This document shows, piece after piece, positions 31,738 to 40,960 of a stretch of DNA of 64,000 nucleotides. Numbering within the stretch: position 1 is the first letter of the stretch; every line of letters begins with the position of its first letter. The notes beneath the pieces were generated by a model. It was not told the DNA's origin. It searched no databases and was given only the letters and a program-made list of their open reading frames with translations. Position numbers and translations under genes: made by a program. Source of the stretch: Deltaproteobacteria bacterium (GTDB taxonomy: Bacteria; Myxococcota_A; Polyangia; JAAYKL01). The stretch spans positions 1 to 64,000 of the forward strand of contig JAUVDV010000003.1 in NCBI GenBank assembly GCA_030595125.1. Reading direction: 5' to 3'.

Positions 31738-34289
31738 GCCCGCTTTCCCGCAGTTCTTGCTTCACCTTCAGCGACGACGAGATGCCGGTAAGCTTTGGGC
31801 GATACCATCTACTGTCGAGGATCGGGAGCGATCCTGTCGGAGAGGATTTCCTGGCAGCGTGGGGTGTTGACGAGGGTGTCGATCAACTGAGGGTGCTCCG
31901 ATGCGTATATCCGATCATCGCAGAGGAAACCGAGTTCGTCGGGCTGTTCTCCGAGGAGGCGCGATCTCTTTCGCGACTTTCGAGCGTGAATGTCGTTCGG
32001 ATCATGGAGGTGGGCGTCGAGGGGAAGATACCGTTTGTCGCTCGGGAGCACGTGGAGGGGTTGAACCTGGAGCGGTTGATCATGCTCGCGCAGGGACGAA
32101 CGGCCCTGTGGCCCTGGGAGCTGGCCGCACATGTGACGACGGAGATCCTGAGGGGGCTCGATTACGTGCACCGGCGGGAGGACTTGCACGGCAACCCAAT
32201 GGGAATGAGGCACGGGGATATCAGGCCCGCCAATGTGCTTGTCTCCATGAACGGTGAGGTGAAACTGGCCAATTTCGGGTCCACCCTGAGGTTTATTGCG
32301 GACGAGAAGACCAACGCCCGTTTGAGTGATATCCGCGATCGGTTCTTTCCTCCCGAGGGAATCGACGAGGTAGAGCCGACGGTCGACGCAGATCTGTGGG
32401 GCGTCGGCCTGATCCTGGTGATGTTGCTGGGCGGCAGAATTCCCTCCAAACAGAGTGGAGAGCACGATGCGCCGTGGATGCCGCCTCAGATGTCCTCCAG
32501 GGTGGAGTCCTTGCCCGAGGTGGTGGACACGTTCATAGGGAGGGCTCTCAACCCGGATCCCTCTTTCCGCTTTTCAACGGCCAGGGAGATGCGCACAGCG
32601 CTCCTGCAGGTAATGCAGGCTCACGCGAAAGGACATCCGCCGGACGATCTCGCTGACTGGATCAGGGAACTCGGCGGGAGCGAACGGAAGTCCGAGGAGG
32701 AGATGGTTCGCCGCCTGCTCGGGAAGGAGGCGCAGATCCAGCTCGACGAGACCGCTGACGGAACAGGCGCGCTCGCTGTGGGGCACGTGCTGGACGGCCG
32801 GTATCACCTGTTGCGGAGGCTCGGAGAGGGTGGAATGGGCGTGGTGTTCGAGGCGGATCATCTCGGCATCGGAAGAAAGGTGGCGGTAAAGGTGCTCCAC
32901 GACCGTGTGATCGACGAGGAGAACACGGTAGAAAGGTTCAGGCGGGAGGCGCAGATTATCGGTTCTCTCGGTCATCCCAACATCGTGGGCGCGCTCGACT
33001 TCGGGATCACGTCCGAGGGGTACCACTACCTGGCCATGGATCTCCTGGAGGGGAAGTCACTGGCGGAGCACATAGAAAACGGCTCCCTGTCTTCGAGGGA
33101 GCTCACCGTGAGTATGGCCGAAGTCTGCGACGGCTTGCAGGCTGCCCACGATGCCGATGTGATTCATCGGGATCTCAAACCCGACAATGTGTTCCTCACG
33201 CCGGCCGGTGCGCGAATCCTGGACTTCGGTATCGCCAAGAGCACCGGTCTGGACAAGGAGGCCGAGGCCCTCACTCGCACTGGGCATATCTGCGGTACGG
33301 TCGACTACATTGCGCCCGAGCAGATCAGAGGCCTGTCTCAGGATCCGCGTTCAGACATCTATGCTGCGGGTGTGATCATATACGAGGCTCTCACGCAAAC
33401 CACGCCTTTCAAGGGGCGCACTGTGGGGGAGACCCTCCACAAGGTCATTAACGACAAGCTGGTCTCTCCCCGCAAGAGAAGCGGCGACAAGACCATCCCG
33501 GCCGATCTCGAGGCCATATGCATGAAGGCGCTCAGCCGCCGGGCGGACAAGCGTTTTTCCAGCGCCGCCAAGATGGCGTCGGCCCTGAGAGCACTGTTGC
33601 CCCCGCCGGGCGAAACCGCCGATATGGTGGATTCGGGGTCAGGATCCTGGGAAAAGGGGTCGTGGAAGCTCTTGATCGTCGTTGGTATCGCACTGGTGTT
33701 AGGGATCGCCGCGTGGTGCGTTTCAAGCGGGTACTTTGATGAGGATAATCTTCCGGCCGGCGCCGAAATCGAGCCCGAGGCGCAAGAAGATCGGGTGAAG
33801 ACAAGCATCGACACCTCCGAGGGGCCGGTGGTCATTATCCCACCCGACGCAGGGAACAAGCCTGCCGTCAAGGACCTGGTACCTTCGAAGGGCGATCCCG
33901 TAAAATCCGACGTCGAAGAAAAGGAAGACGCCAGGGCCCTGGCACGGGACAAGGTGAGGGCTGGTGAAGCGGCGCTTGCGAGGATGGACATCTCCGGTGC
34001 GGTACGATCCTTCGAGGAGGCCATACAGCTCGATTCCAGAAACAGCCGGGCCTGGTACGGACTGGGCAAGGCTGCATTTCAGCGTGGTGACTACGGCGTC
34101 GCCGTCGACAAGACCGAGCGGGCGCTGCGGCTCTCTCCCTCCAACGTATCCAGAAGAGTCTTCCTGGGGAAAATCTTCCTCGCCGCCGGACAGAAGGCCG
34201 CCGCCGCCGCCCAGTTCAGGCGAGTACTCGCCACCCATCCGGGAAACGAAAAAGCCGCCAAACTGCTTGAGAAAGCAGATCCAAAATGA
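31734..34289 (+). CDS. Membrane Ser/Thr protein kinase with N-terminal pseudokinase and C-terminal TPRs
   Basis: 851 aa. Residues about 22-295 form a degenerate kinase domain: no clear glycine loop, VAIK Lys replaced (Arg56), catalytic loop HGDIRPAN and NFG (180-182) in place of DFG. Residues about 355-620 form an intact Hanks-type kinase: GEGGMG (364-369), Lys386, HRDLKPDN (478-485), DFG (497-499), APEQ and DIYAAG. A single membrane helix lies at about 644-664, followed by a Pro/Asp/Glu linker and about three TPR units (745-850: ARDKVRAGEAALARMDISGA...). The start overlaps the HARE-HTH gene (ATGA). The kinase would be cytoplasmic with the TPR part outside the inner membrane. Confidence 0.88.
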   Translation: MSPLSRSSCFTFSDDEMPVSFGRYHLLSRIGSDPVGEDFLAAWGVDEGVDQLRVLRCVYPIIAEETEFVGLFSEEARSLSRLSSVNVVRIMEVGVEGKIPFVAREHVEGLNLERLIMLAQGRTALWPWELAAHVTTEILRGLDYVHRREDLHGNPMGMRHGDIRPANVLVSMNGEVKLANFGSTLRFIADEKTNARLSDIRDRFFPPEGIDEVEPTVDADLWGVGLILVMLLGGRIPSKQSGEHDAPWMPPQMSSRVESLPEVVDTFIGRALNPDPSFRFSTAREMRTALLQVMQAHAKGHPPDDLADWIRELGGSERKSEEEMVRRLLGKEAQIQLDETADGTGALAVGHVLDGRYHLLRRLGEGGMGVVFEADHLGIGRKVAVKVLHDRVIDEENTVERFRREAQIIGSLGHPNIVGALDFGITSEGYHYLAMDLLEGKSLAEHIENGSLSSRELTVSMAEVCDGLQAAHDADVIHRDLKPDNVFLTPAGARILDFGIAKSTGLDKEAEALTRTGHICGTVDYIAPEQIRGLSQDPRSDIYAAGVIIYEALTQTTPFKGRTVGETLHKVINDKLVSPRKRSGDKTIPADLEAICMKALSRRADKRFSSAAKMASALRALLPPPGETADMVDSGSGSWEKGSWKLLIVVGIALVLGIAAWCVSSGYFDEDNLPAGAEIEPEAQEDRVKTSIDTSEGPVVIIPPDAGNKPAVKDLVPSKGDPVKSDVEEKEDARALARDKVRAGEAALARMDISGAVRSFEEAIQLDSRNSRAWYGLGKAAFQRGDYGVAVDKTERALRLSPSNVSRRVFLGKIFLAAGQKAAAAAQFRRVLATHPGNEKAAKLLEKADPK

Positions 34290-34355
34290 CTCTGGCACCC
34301 TGGAAAGTGAAGCAATTACGGCTCCTTGTGACTGTTTCTACCCGCCACACCCCCA

Positions 34356-34526
34356 CCTTGAAGACATGATCACATGTCGATAGCCTGCCGCCCCCCGCCT
34401 GACAGGCATGATTACATGTTGATAGCCTGCCACCCCCCCGCCTGACAGGCATGATCAAATGTCGATAGCCTGCCACCCCCCCCACCTGAGAGGCATGATC
34501 ACATGTTGATAGGATGCACCCCCAGG
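34356..34526 (+). repeat. Four tandem copies of a 42-44-bp unit
   Basis: Units start near 34356, 34398, 34441 and 34485. The consensus is CCTGACAGGCATGATCACAT followed by GTYGATAGCCTGCCACCCCC. The copies touch each other with no spacers, and sequence changes are few. They lie between two convergent genes (kinase and membrane protein) and fill most of that 296-bp gap. No coding frame is supported. Confidence 0.8.
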
Positions 34527-34585
34527 CCCCGTGGCGCTAAAAACACCTGCGGGCAAGTCCTGCGCATTCACCCTGTTCTTTGTGA

Positions 34586-35896
34586 CTAATCCGGCTGGTA
34601 GATGCGGTCCCGGTCCTTGCCGCCGGCGTAGTATTTCCACATACGATCGAAGGTGACGGCGCCGAATAGGTTGATGACGATCGAGAAGACCACCCCAGCC
34701 ACCAGCAGTTTGCCGAACTTCCGACCTCCGATGGCCAGCATGAGGACGAGGATCGGAGTGTAGTCCAGGGAGAACCGGCACCCGAACTGGACCCACCCGC
34801 TGTTCTGGTAGAGCAGGCTCGGCAGGGCGACGAGTGCAACCGTGAACGCCGCCCACATGTAATGCCGGGTCCGCTGTGCGGGCCAGAGAAGCCACAGGAA
34901 TACCGGGGTCGTGAACCACAGGGCCAGGCCGTGGAGGCTCACCTTGATGTGAGGAGCTTCGGCTGAAATCCAGGGCAGGGACGTGAGCACTATTCCCAGG
35001 TTGTGGGGAAGATAGTGGTAATGAAAGAGTCCCCACTTGGCTATTCTGGCAGTCTGCCTGACCTTGAGGTGACCGTGACCGAACTCGAACGGATCGTCAA
35101 AGCGCGCCCAGTTCATGAGCATCAGTAACCCGATCACCACAAGAATGGGGATCCCGAAGAGAACTACCCGTCGCACGATTTTTGCGAACCCGGCGTTCCT
35201 TACCGCCGATGACACCCACCCAAAGATGTTGCCTGCATCGTCGTCGGCGTGTGCCCGAAGCATCTCGTAAAGGAAGAGCGGGAACGCCATCAACATGGGC
35301 GGCCGACAGGCGAAGGCCAGCCCCAGGAAGAGCCCCGCCAGGATTGGGCGCCGGCCGTCGAGGGAGAGAATGAGGTGAAGCAGCAACATCACCGAGCCCG
35401 TGATATGGGCGGTGTACCAGACGGATCCCTGGACAGCGCTGAAGAAGTAGACCGTCCCCAGAGCGTAAAGCGTAGCGAGCAACCCCATCTCCCAGGGCTT
35501 GCGCGATATTCGGCCTCGCGAGGCCATCATCTGCAGGAGCAGCAGCAGGAGCGCAGGGGCGGCAGCGGCGAGCAGGAGTGTGAATATCCGATCGTTGAAA
35601 TCGAGACCCCATATGGCGACGCCGGGCATCATCAGGATTGCGGGGGCCGGTGGGAAGGAGACGTACCACTTGTCCCCGTACTGTGCCCAATCGTTTCGAT
35701 GAGGTGGATTGCCCTCGATGTGGAACCTGCCGTCCAGCATCGCCTCGGCCATGTACACATAGTGGTTGTCGTGGGAGCTCTCTCCCAGGCGATTCCACAT
35801 GGTCACGGCGAAGACCGCGAGGCAAAGCACGTATACAATCAGAGGACCCTTGAAGAGGCCGACTGTCTTGCGAAATTTACTGTTCTCCACGCTCAT
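34586..35896 (-). CDS. Polytopic membrane protein, GT-C glycosyltransferase-like
   Basis: 436 aa with about 10-11 membrane helices. After the first helix, SSHDNHYVYMAEAMLDGRFHIEGNPPHRNDWAQYGDKWYVSFPP (only summarised: an early periplasmic loop with Asp-Asn-His and Glu) resembles the catalytic first loop of GT-C lipid-linked sugar transferases ('D...Y...A..l..G'). The rest alternates hydrophobic helices and short loops (LLFLGLAFACRPPMLMAFPLFLYE). The family is not certain. No good Shine-Dalgarno site is visible; the chosen ATG precedes a normal first helix. Convergent with the kinase gene. Confidence 0.6.
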   Translation of the reverse strand: MSVENSKFRKTVGLFKGPLIVYVLCLAVFAVTMWNRLGESSHDNHYVYMAEAMLDGRFHIEGNPPHRNDWAQYGDKWYVSFPPAPAILMMPGVAIWGLDFNDRIFTLLLAAAAPALLLLLLQMMASRGRISRKPWEMGLLATLYALGTVYFFSAVQGSVWYTAHITGSVMLLLHLILSLDGRRPILAGLFLGLAFACRPPMLMAFPLFLYEMLRAHADDDAGNIFGWVSSAVRNAGFAKIVRRVVLFGIPILVVIGLLMLMNWARFDDPFEFGHGHLKVRQTARIAKWGLFHYHYLPHNLGIVLTSLPWISAEAPHIKVSLHGLALWFTTPVFLWLLWPAQRTRHYMWAAFTVALVALPSLLYQNSGWVQFGCRFSLDYTPILVLMLAIGGRKFGKLLVAGVVFSIVINLFGAVTFDRMWKYYAGGKDRDRIYQPD

Positions 35897-36012
35897 TGGA
35901 AGGGATCGTGCATGACAGGAAGGGGAGGTGTCAAATTGTGCCGCAGTCGCTCGATTCCAAGGGATTGCCCCTGCCGCTCGCACAGGTAGTAAGGACATGG
36001 TAAAAGGAACTA

Positions 36013-37251
36013 ATGCCGAAGGTTCTGCATATCGAAGATGATCCCAATAATCGCCAGCTCGTAAAAAAAGTTTTGAGCGCCGACGGTTTTACGGTGGTGA
36101 ACGCCATCGACGGTGTGACCGGCATCAAGGCCGCGCTGGCCGTTCAGCCGGATATTATATTGATGGACATCGAACTGCCCGACATGGACGGATACGAGGT
36201 GACGCTCAAGCTTCGCGGCGAGCTCGAGGGACATGACGTGCCCATTGTCGCCGTGACCGGGATGGGCGACAAGGACATGATCGAGGCGGTAGGGTGCGAC
36301 GGTCACATCTTCAAGCCGATCGACGTGACGAAGTTGCCCGGGCAGGTCCGTTCTTTTCTGCGTGCGGGCAGGAAAGTCGACTCCGGGAAGACCCCTGATA
36401 CAAAAGCGACTTCCAGAGACGATCTGCTGCGCGTTCAGGGGCAGAAAATAGCCGGACGATTGCAGGCAAAGATCGAGGAGCTGGAGAAGGCCAACAGGCT
36501 CTTGCTGGAATCCGAGAAGGTACGTTCGGAATTCTATCGAAACCTTTCTCATGAGCTGTCCACTCCACTGACGCCCGTGGTCGGATATTTGAACATGCTG
36601 CGAGGCGGGGAGCTGGGCCCTCTCGATCCGCTCCAGCTACGTTCTTTGGAGTCAGTGAACCGTGGGATTACCAGGGTGAGGGCCGTGGTCGAGAATCTCC
36701 TGGATATGACGGCGCTGACTACCGGGAAGATGACCTTCTTCTCTCGATTCTACGATTTCAACAGGCTGGCCAGGGAGTCCATCAATTTGTGCGAGGACAG
36801 CTTTACCCAGCGGGGCATAGACCTGGAGATTGCCATCCCCGAAAAAACGTACAAGGGTTTTGGCGATCCCGACAAGCTCAAGCGGGCCATGGTGCAGCTC
36901 CTGGAAAACGCTGTGAAGTTTTGTCGCGGGGATGGCAAGGTGCACGTCTGCACGCGTCTGGGCGCGGAGCGCCTTTCATTTCTTGTCTACGATTCGGGGA
37001 AGGGTATTCCGAAGGACGAACTCCAATCCATCTTCAAGACTTTCTACCAGATAGACGGCTCACCAACACGCGAGCACGGCGGAGCGGGGTTGGGACTGGC
37101 CCTGGCCCGCAAGATAGTCGAACGCTTCGGCGGTGAGATCTGGGCGGAGTCGCCTCCACGGGGAGAAGCGAGCCGACTCCAGTGGGCCAATACGATGGTA
37201 GGGCTCTGGGTGCCGGAGCGAATGACCGACGACGAAAATCTCGCCCCCTGA
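36013..37251 (+). CDS. Response-regulator receiver / histidine kinase hybrid
   Basis: 412 aa, soluble. Residues 1-120: REC domain with acidic pocket (EDD at 8-10), phospho-acceptor Asp (ILMDIELPDMDG, about residue 51), Thr (VAVTGMG) and Lys (FKPID). A coiled coil at 145-175 leads to the dimerisation/H-box FYRNLSHELSTPLTP. The ATPase domain has N (QLLENAVKF), G1 (VYDSGKGIPKDE), F (FKTFYQID) and G2 (GGAGLGLALARKIV) boxes. The REC domain precedes the kinase, so the protein may be controlled by another kinase. It has no sensor or membrane part. A strong hairpin follows. Confidence 0.9.
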   Translation: MPKVLHIEDDPNNRQLVKKVLSADGFTVVNAIDGVTGIKAALAVQPDIILMDIELPDMDGYEVTLKLRGELEGHDVPIVAVTGMGDKDMIEAVGCDGHIFKPIDVTKLPGQVRSFLRAGRKVDSGKTPDTKATSRDDLLRVQGQKIAGRLQAKIEELEKANRLLLESEKVRSEFYRNLSHELSTPLTPVVGYLNMLRGGELGPLDPLQLRSLESVNRGITRVRAVVENLLDMTALTTGKMTFFSRFYDFNRLARESINLCEDSFTQRGIDLEIAIPEKTYKGFGDPDKLKRAMVQLLENAVKFCRGDGKVHVCTRLGAERLSFLVYDSGKGIPKDELQSIFKTFYQIDGSPTREHGGAGLGLALARKIVERFGGEIWAESPPRGEASRLQWANTMVGLWVPERMTDDENLAP

Positions 37252-37267
37252 TAAAAGGCAAAAAAAA

Positions 37268-37313
37268 ACGGCGAACTCGAAGATGGGGGGGCATCTGGAT
37301 TCGAATTCGCCGT
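37268..37313 (+). terminator. Long stem-loop downstream of the hybrid histidine kinase
   Basis: ACGGCGAACTCGAA pairs with TTCGAATTCGCCGT (14 bp, one mismatch), and the loop has a second small stem AGATG...CATCT. It lies 17 bp after the stop codon and probably ends or protects the transcript; there is no long T-tract after it, while a run of A precedes it, so it could act on the minus strand too. Confidence 0.55.
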
Positions 37314-37499
37314 CTAACAGAAGAACGGGAAAGCAAACCCCGTGCCACATCGTTTTCGATCAGGGTGCAAGATGGAGTAACCGTACGTAATCACATGAGT
37401 AAGGGCAATATATGTGCTACGGCAAAAATGTGCAGTTTCCGGTGATATCGCAATTCCCAGTTCAATAATGAAAAGACATATTGCAATGTAAGATGTGGA

Positions 37500-40400
37500 C
37501 TACACTGCGAAGTATCTTGCTTGCGGGTGGTGTACCAGTATCGCCGAGGTGGTAGCCTCCGGTACCATCTCCATATTCTCTGTGAGAGAAACTCCGATCC
37601 TTGAAGGATCCAGCAGATCGAAAACCAGTTGCTGGGAGTCGAGATCCGGGCACGACGAGTAGCCGAAGCCGTACCTGAGCCCCTGCCCACCGGAGGGAGA
37701 AGAACCGCCCTGGGCTCTCCCCCGGGTCAGACCGAGTTCATGTCGCATTTGTCGGCTCCAGTATTCGGCCAGAGCCTCGGCGAGTTCCATGGCAAAACCG
37801 TGGGCCATTAGGTAGTCGTGATATCTGTCCGACTCAAAAAGGTGTCTGGCACCCTCTGACAGTTCAGACCCTATAGAGGCCACGAATAGTCCTATTATAT
37901 CACCGCCGTCTTGCTGGCCTTTAAAGTAATCTGTCACGCAGAGGCCGGGGGGGTGATTTTGTCTCGGGAACCCAAAAACGACCTCCCTGTCTTCATGCTC
38001 AACGATCAGATTATCCCCTTCAGATCTGCAACTGAAATAGCCGTAAGCGACCGACGGCTTCGCCAGATTTTTCTCGCTGCATTCCTGGATCAGTCGAGCC
38101 AGGGTGGGTTCGGCCTTTTCCTTCAGCAGCGCTGCGTGCTCCTCTCGGGTTCGCCCGGTACTCGCGTACCCCCACCGGCCGCGAAAGAGTGCCTTGCGGT
38201 TCAGGAGGGAGAACAGTTTCTCCACAGGGATATCAGTCGCGTATCTGGGCCCGAGGAACGGAGCCTCCGGGACGGGATTGTGCGCAGAGATGACCGATTC
38301 TTTTCGCGCGGCCCCGCCATTGCCGGCGGTTTCGTTGTCGGTTGTCGGTTCCAGTTCTCCGCGCTCGAGATCCTGCATCGCGCTCAATCCCGCCATTGCG
38401 TCGGAACAATAGACGACCGGCGCACCGAATGACGGAACGCAATCCCTGGCCACGAACCCCCTGGTGAGGGCCGCGCCGCCGAGAAGTACGGGCATCTTGA
38501 GGCCGGCTTCCTCAAAACGGGGCAGGCTGCTTTTCATATGAAGAGCGGACTTGACGAGCAGCCCGGACAGGCCGACTGCGTGGACGTCCAGTTCCCTGGC
38601 CTTTTCTATTATGGTCTCGACGGGCACATTGGTTCCAATGTTGAAAACCCTGTAACCGTTGTTTGAAAGGATGATATCAACAAGGTTCTTGCCGATGTCG
38701 TGCACATCGCCGGCGACAGTTGCCAGGAGGATCCTGGTTCCTTCATCGATCTGCGATTGCTCCATGTGGGGTTGCAGGAACTTCACGCTCGCCTTCATCA
38801 CCTCCGCAGAGCTGAGCACGAACGGCAGCAACATCTCTCCCTTTTTGAAGAGAATGCCCACCTTTCGCATGGCCGGGACGAGGATCCGGTTGATTATCTC
38901 CATCGGGGCGTAACGTTCCATCAATATGGGCAGGAGGTCCTCGATGTCCGACCTGTCACCGTCCATCAAACGGGATTGAAGCATCTCTTCCGGGAGGAAT
39001 TTCCCTTTTGCGTCGGTCCCCGCGTCAGCGCTTGTCTTGCGCTCCTCAAAATGGGCAAGGTAGGCAGAAAGCGGTGAATCTTCGCCCTTTGTGCGTCTGT
39101 CGAGCATGAGATCCATGCAGATCCGGATGTCCTCCTTCGAGATATTGGAGAGGGGGAGGATCTTGCCGGGGTCCACAATTGCCGCGTCCAGACCCGCGCG
39201 TATGGCCTCGTGGAGAAAGACCGAGTTGAGAAGTTTCCTCGAGGAAACGGGCAGGCCGAAGGAGATATTGCTCACCCCCAGGCTCGTGAAAACACCGGGC
39301 AGGGAATCCTTGATGAGCCCGATGGCCTCGAGGGTTTCTATCGCCGATCTTTCCAGTTTTGAATCCCCCGAGCCGATGGTGAAGGTGAGGGGATCGAAGA
39401 AGAGGTCACACGGACGCAATCCGATTTCGTCAACAGCCAGGGAGTGGATGTCGCGTGCGACCGAGAGCTTGTCTTTGGCGGTTGCGGCCATCCCGTCAGG
39501 ACCGATGGTCAGCGCTATGACCGCCGCACCGAATCTCTTTACCTGCTTCAGAACGCGCCGCGCCGTGGCGCCCCCGTCTTCGAGGTTGATGGAATTGACC
39601 AGGCATCTGCCGGGTATGGTCTCGAGGGCCGCTTCGATTGTCTCGGGGCGAGTGGAGTCGATGACCAGGGGGAGCTTCACGGTTGTGTTGAGGATTTTCA
39701 CCAGGCTGGTGATGTCTTTTACTTCATCGCGACCGGCGAAAGCAGTGCACACGTCTAGCAGGTGAGCTCCCGCAGCCTCCTGATTCGAGCCGATACGCGC
39801 CGCGCCCTCGAAATCCTCGGCCAGCAGCAGCTTCTTGAATTTGCGAGAACCGTGGGTGTTCATGCGCTCGCCGATAATCAGCGGGGGGATTTCCTGTTTT
39901 GCTTCAACGGATTCGTAGAGGCTGGAAAGGGAGGGCGGGAACGCCGGTTCGCGGCTGGCGGGGGCCAGGCCTTTCAACTCCTTTGCGAGCGCGCGTATGT
40001 GCTCGGGATTTGTACCGCAACAGCCACCGACAATTGAGACGCCGTCTTCCACGACGAAGCTCTTCAATCGTCGGGCGAACTCCGATGGATCGAGAGGGTA
40101 GAAAGTCTGGTCGTCCCTGATCTCCGGCATGCCCGCGTTGGGAATCACCGAAATGCGGCCGCGCCACGTGCGGCTCAGGTACTTGACCTGTCCGATCATA
40201 CGCTCGGGACCGGTCGCGCAGTTGATGCCGATGGAAAACAGCGGGAACGGCTCGGCGGTGGTCATGACCGCGTCGATGGATGTGCCCACGAGCATGGTTC
40301 CGGTGGTTTCGATGGTGACCGAGAGCATCACCGGGATGTTGGATCCCAGCTTTTCGAGCGAATCGAAAGCCGCGACAAGGGCAGACTTGATTTGCAGGGG

Positions 40401-40862
40401 ATCCTGGCAGGTTTCCACTATGAGCGCGTCCACGCCCGCCTCGACGAGTGCCGATGCCTGCTCCATGTACGCGATGTGAAGCTCCCTCGCCGGGATCTGG
40501 CCCAGAGAGGGGAGTCTGCTCCCCGGTCCCATAGAGCCGGCCACATACTTGCCGGGGCGTCCGCCGACGGCGTCCAGAGCGTTCTTCACCGCAGCGGCGT
40601 TGATCTCCACCACCCGGTCTTCGAGTCCGTACTCGGCCAGAACCAGACGCGTTCCTCCGAAAGTATTGGTTTCGATGACATCCGCGCCCGCGTCGAGGAA
40701 AGACGTGTGCAGAGCAACCACCGCCGACGGCGCGCTGAGATTGAGATACTCGTTGCATCCCTCGAACCGATCACCCCACGCAGACGAGGGTAGATCCTGC
40801 GCCGCGAGGTTGGACCCGCACGCCCCGTCGAAAATCAGCAGTTCTTTATCTCGAATGCTCAC
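37500..40862 (-). CDS. metH: Cobalamin-dependent methionine synthase
   Basis: 1120 aa, cytoplasmic, transfers the methyl group of 5-methyltetrahydrofolate through cobalamin to homocysteine. Domains in order: homocysteine-binding (about 5-305; INCATGPE and GGCCGTNPEH supply zinc Cys), pterin-binding (about 325-590; IIGERMNTHGSRKFKK), B12 cap (about 635-710), B12-binding (about 715-860; GDVHDIGKN, base-off His) and SAM-dependent activation domain (about 930-1115; RYGFGYSSCPD and VPEATTSAILVHHP). Slightly shorter than E. coli MetH (1227 aa). No cobalamin riboswitch is seen upstream. A B12 uptake locus lies at the right end of the window. Confidence 0.93.
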   Translation of the reverse strand: MSIRDKELLIFDGACGSNLAAQDLPSSAWGDRFEGCNEYLNLSAPSAVVALHTSFLDAGADVIETNTFGGTRLVLAEYGLEDRVVEINAAAVKNALDAVGGRPGKYVAGSMGPGSRLPSLGQIPARELHIAYMEQASALVEAGVDALIVETCQDPLQIKSALVAAFDSLEKLGSNIPVMLSVTIETTGTMLVGTSIDAVMTTAEPFPLFSIGINCATGPERMIGQVKYLSRTWRGRISVIPNAGMPEIRDDQTFYPLDPSEFARRLKSFVVEDGVSIVGGCCGTNPEHIRALAKELKGLAPASREPAFPPSLSSLYESVEAKQEIPPLIIGERMNTHGSRKFKKLLLAEDFEGAARIGSNQEAAGAHLLDVCTAFAGRDEVKDITSLVKILNTTVKLPLVIDSTRPETIEAALETIPGRCLVNSINLEDGGATARRVLKQVKRFGAAVIALTIGPDGMAATAKDKLSVARDIHSLAVDEIGLRPCDLFFDPLTFTIGSGDSKLERSAIETLEAIGLIKDSLPGVFTSLGVSNISFGLPVSSRKLLNSVFLHEAIRAGLDAAIVDPGKILPLSNISKEDIRICMDLMLDRRTKGEDSPLSAYLAHFEERKTSADAGTDAKGKFLPEEMLQSRLMDGDRSDIEDLLPILMERYAPMEIINRILVPAMRKVGILFKKGEMLLPFVLSSAEVMKASVKFLQPHMEQSQIDEGTRILLATVAGDVHDIGKNLVDIILSNNGYRVFNIGTNVPVETIIEKARELDVHAVGLSGLLVKSALHMKSSLPRFEEAGLKMPVLLGGAALTRGFVARDCVPSFGAPVVYCSDAMAGLSAMQDLERGELEPTTDNETAGNGGAARKESVISAHNPVPEAPFLGPRYATDIPVEKLFSLLNRKALFRGRWGYASTGRTREEHAALLKEKAEPTLARLIQECSEKNLAKPSVAYGYFSCRSEGDNLIVEHEDREVVFGFPRQNHPPGLCVTDYFKGQQDGGDIIGLFVASIGSELSEGARHLFESDRYHDYLMAHGFAMELAEALAEYWSRQMRHELGLTRGRAQGGSSPSGGQGLRYGFGYSSCPDLDSQQLVFDLLDPSRIGVSLTENMEMVPEATTSAILVHHPQARYFAV

Positions 40863-40930
40863 CGGTATTCCCTCAGCATCCTGAAAACCGCGTCCATTAT
40901 GACATATCCGCGCCGCGTCTCAACAACGGA

Positions 40931-40949
40931 AAGGTGTCAGACACATTTA
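40931..40949 (+). repeat. GGTGTCAGACACATT short interspersed motif
   Basis: AAGGTGTCAGACACATTTA just outside the 3' end of the HELVH lipoprotein gene. Variants occur at 42404-42420, 42490-42508, 42561-42576 and 55167-55184, always between genes. The core GTGTCAGACAC is nearly palindromic. Confidence 0.5.
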
Positions 40950-40960
40950 CTGAGGCACAT

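Noticed and set aside
34356-34526. Possible CRISPR array (four repeats of about 43 bp)
   Set aside because: The units are directly adjacent with no spacers, and no cas gene is near; it is a plain tandem repeat.
40863-40960. Cobalamin riboswitch in front of metH
   Set aside because: The 98 bp upstream show none of the conserved B12-box segments, in contrast to the clear copy before the TonB receptor.
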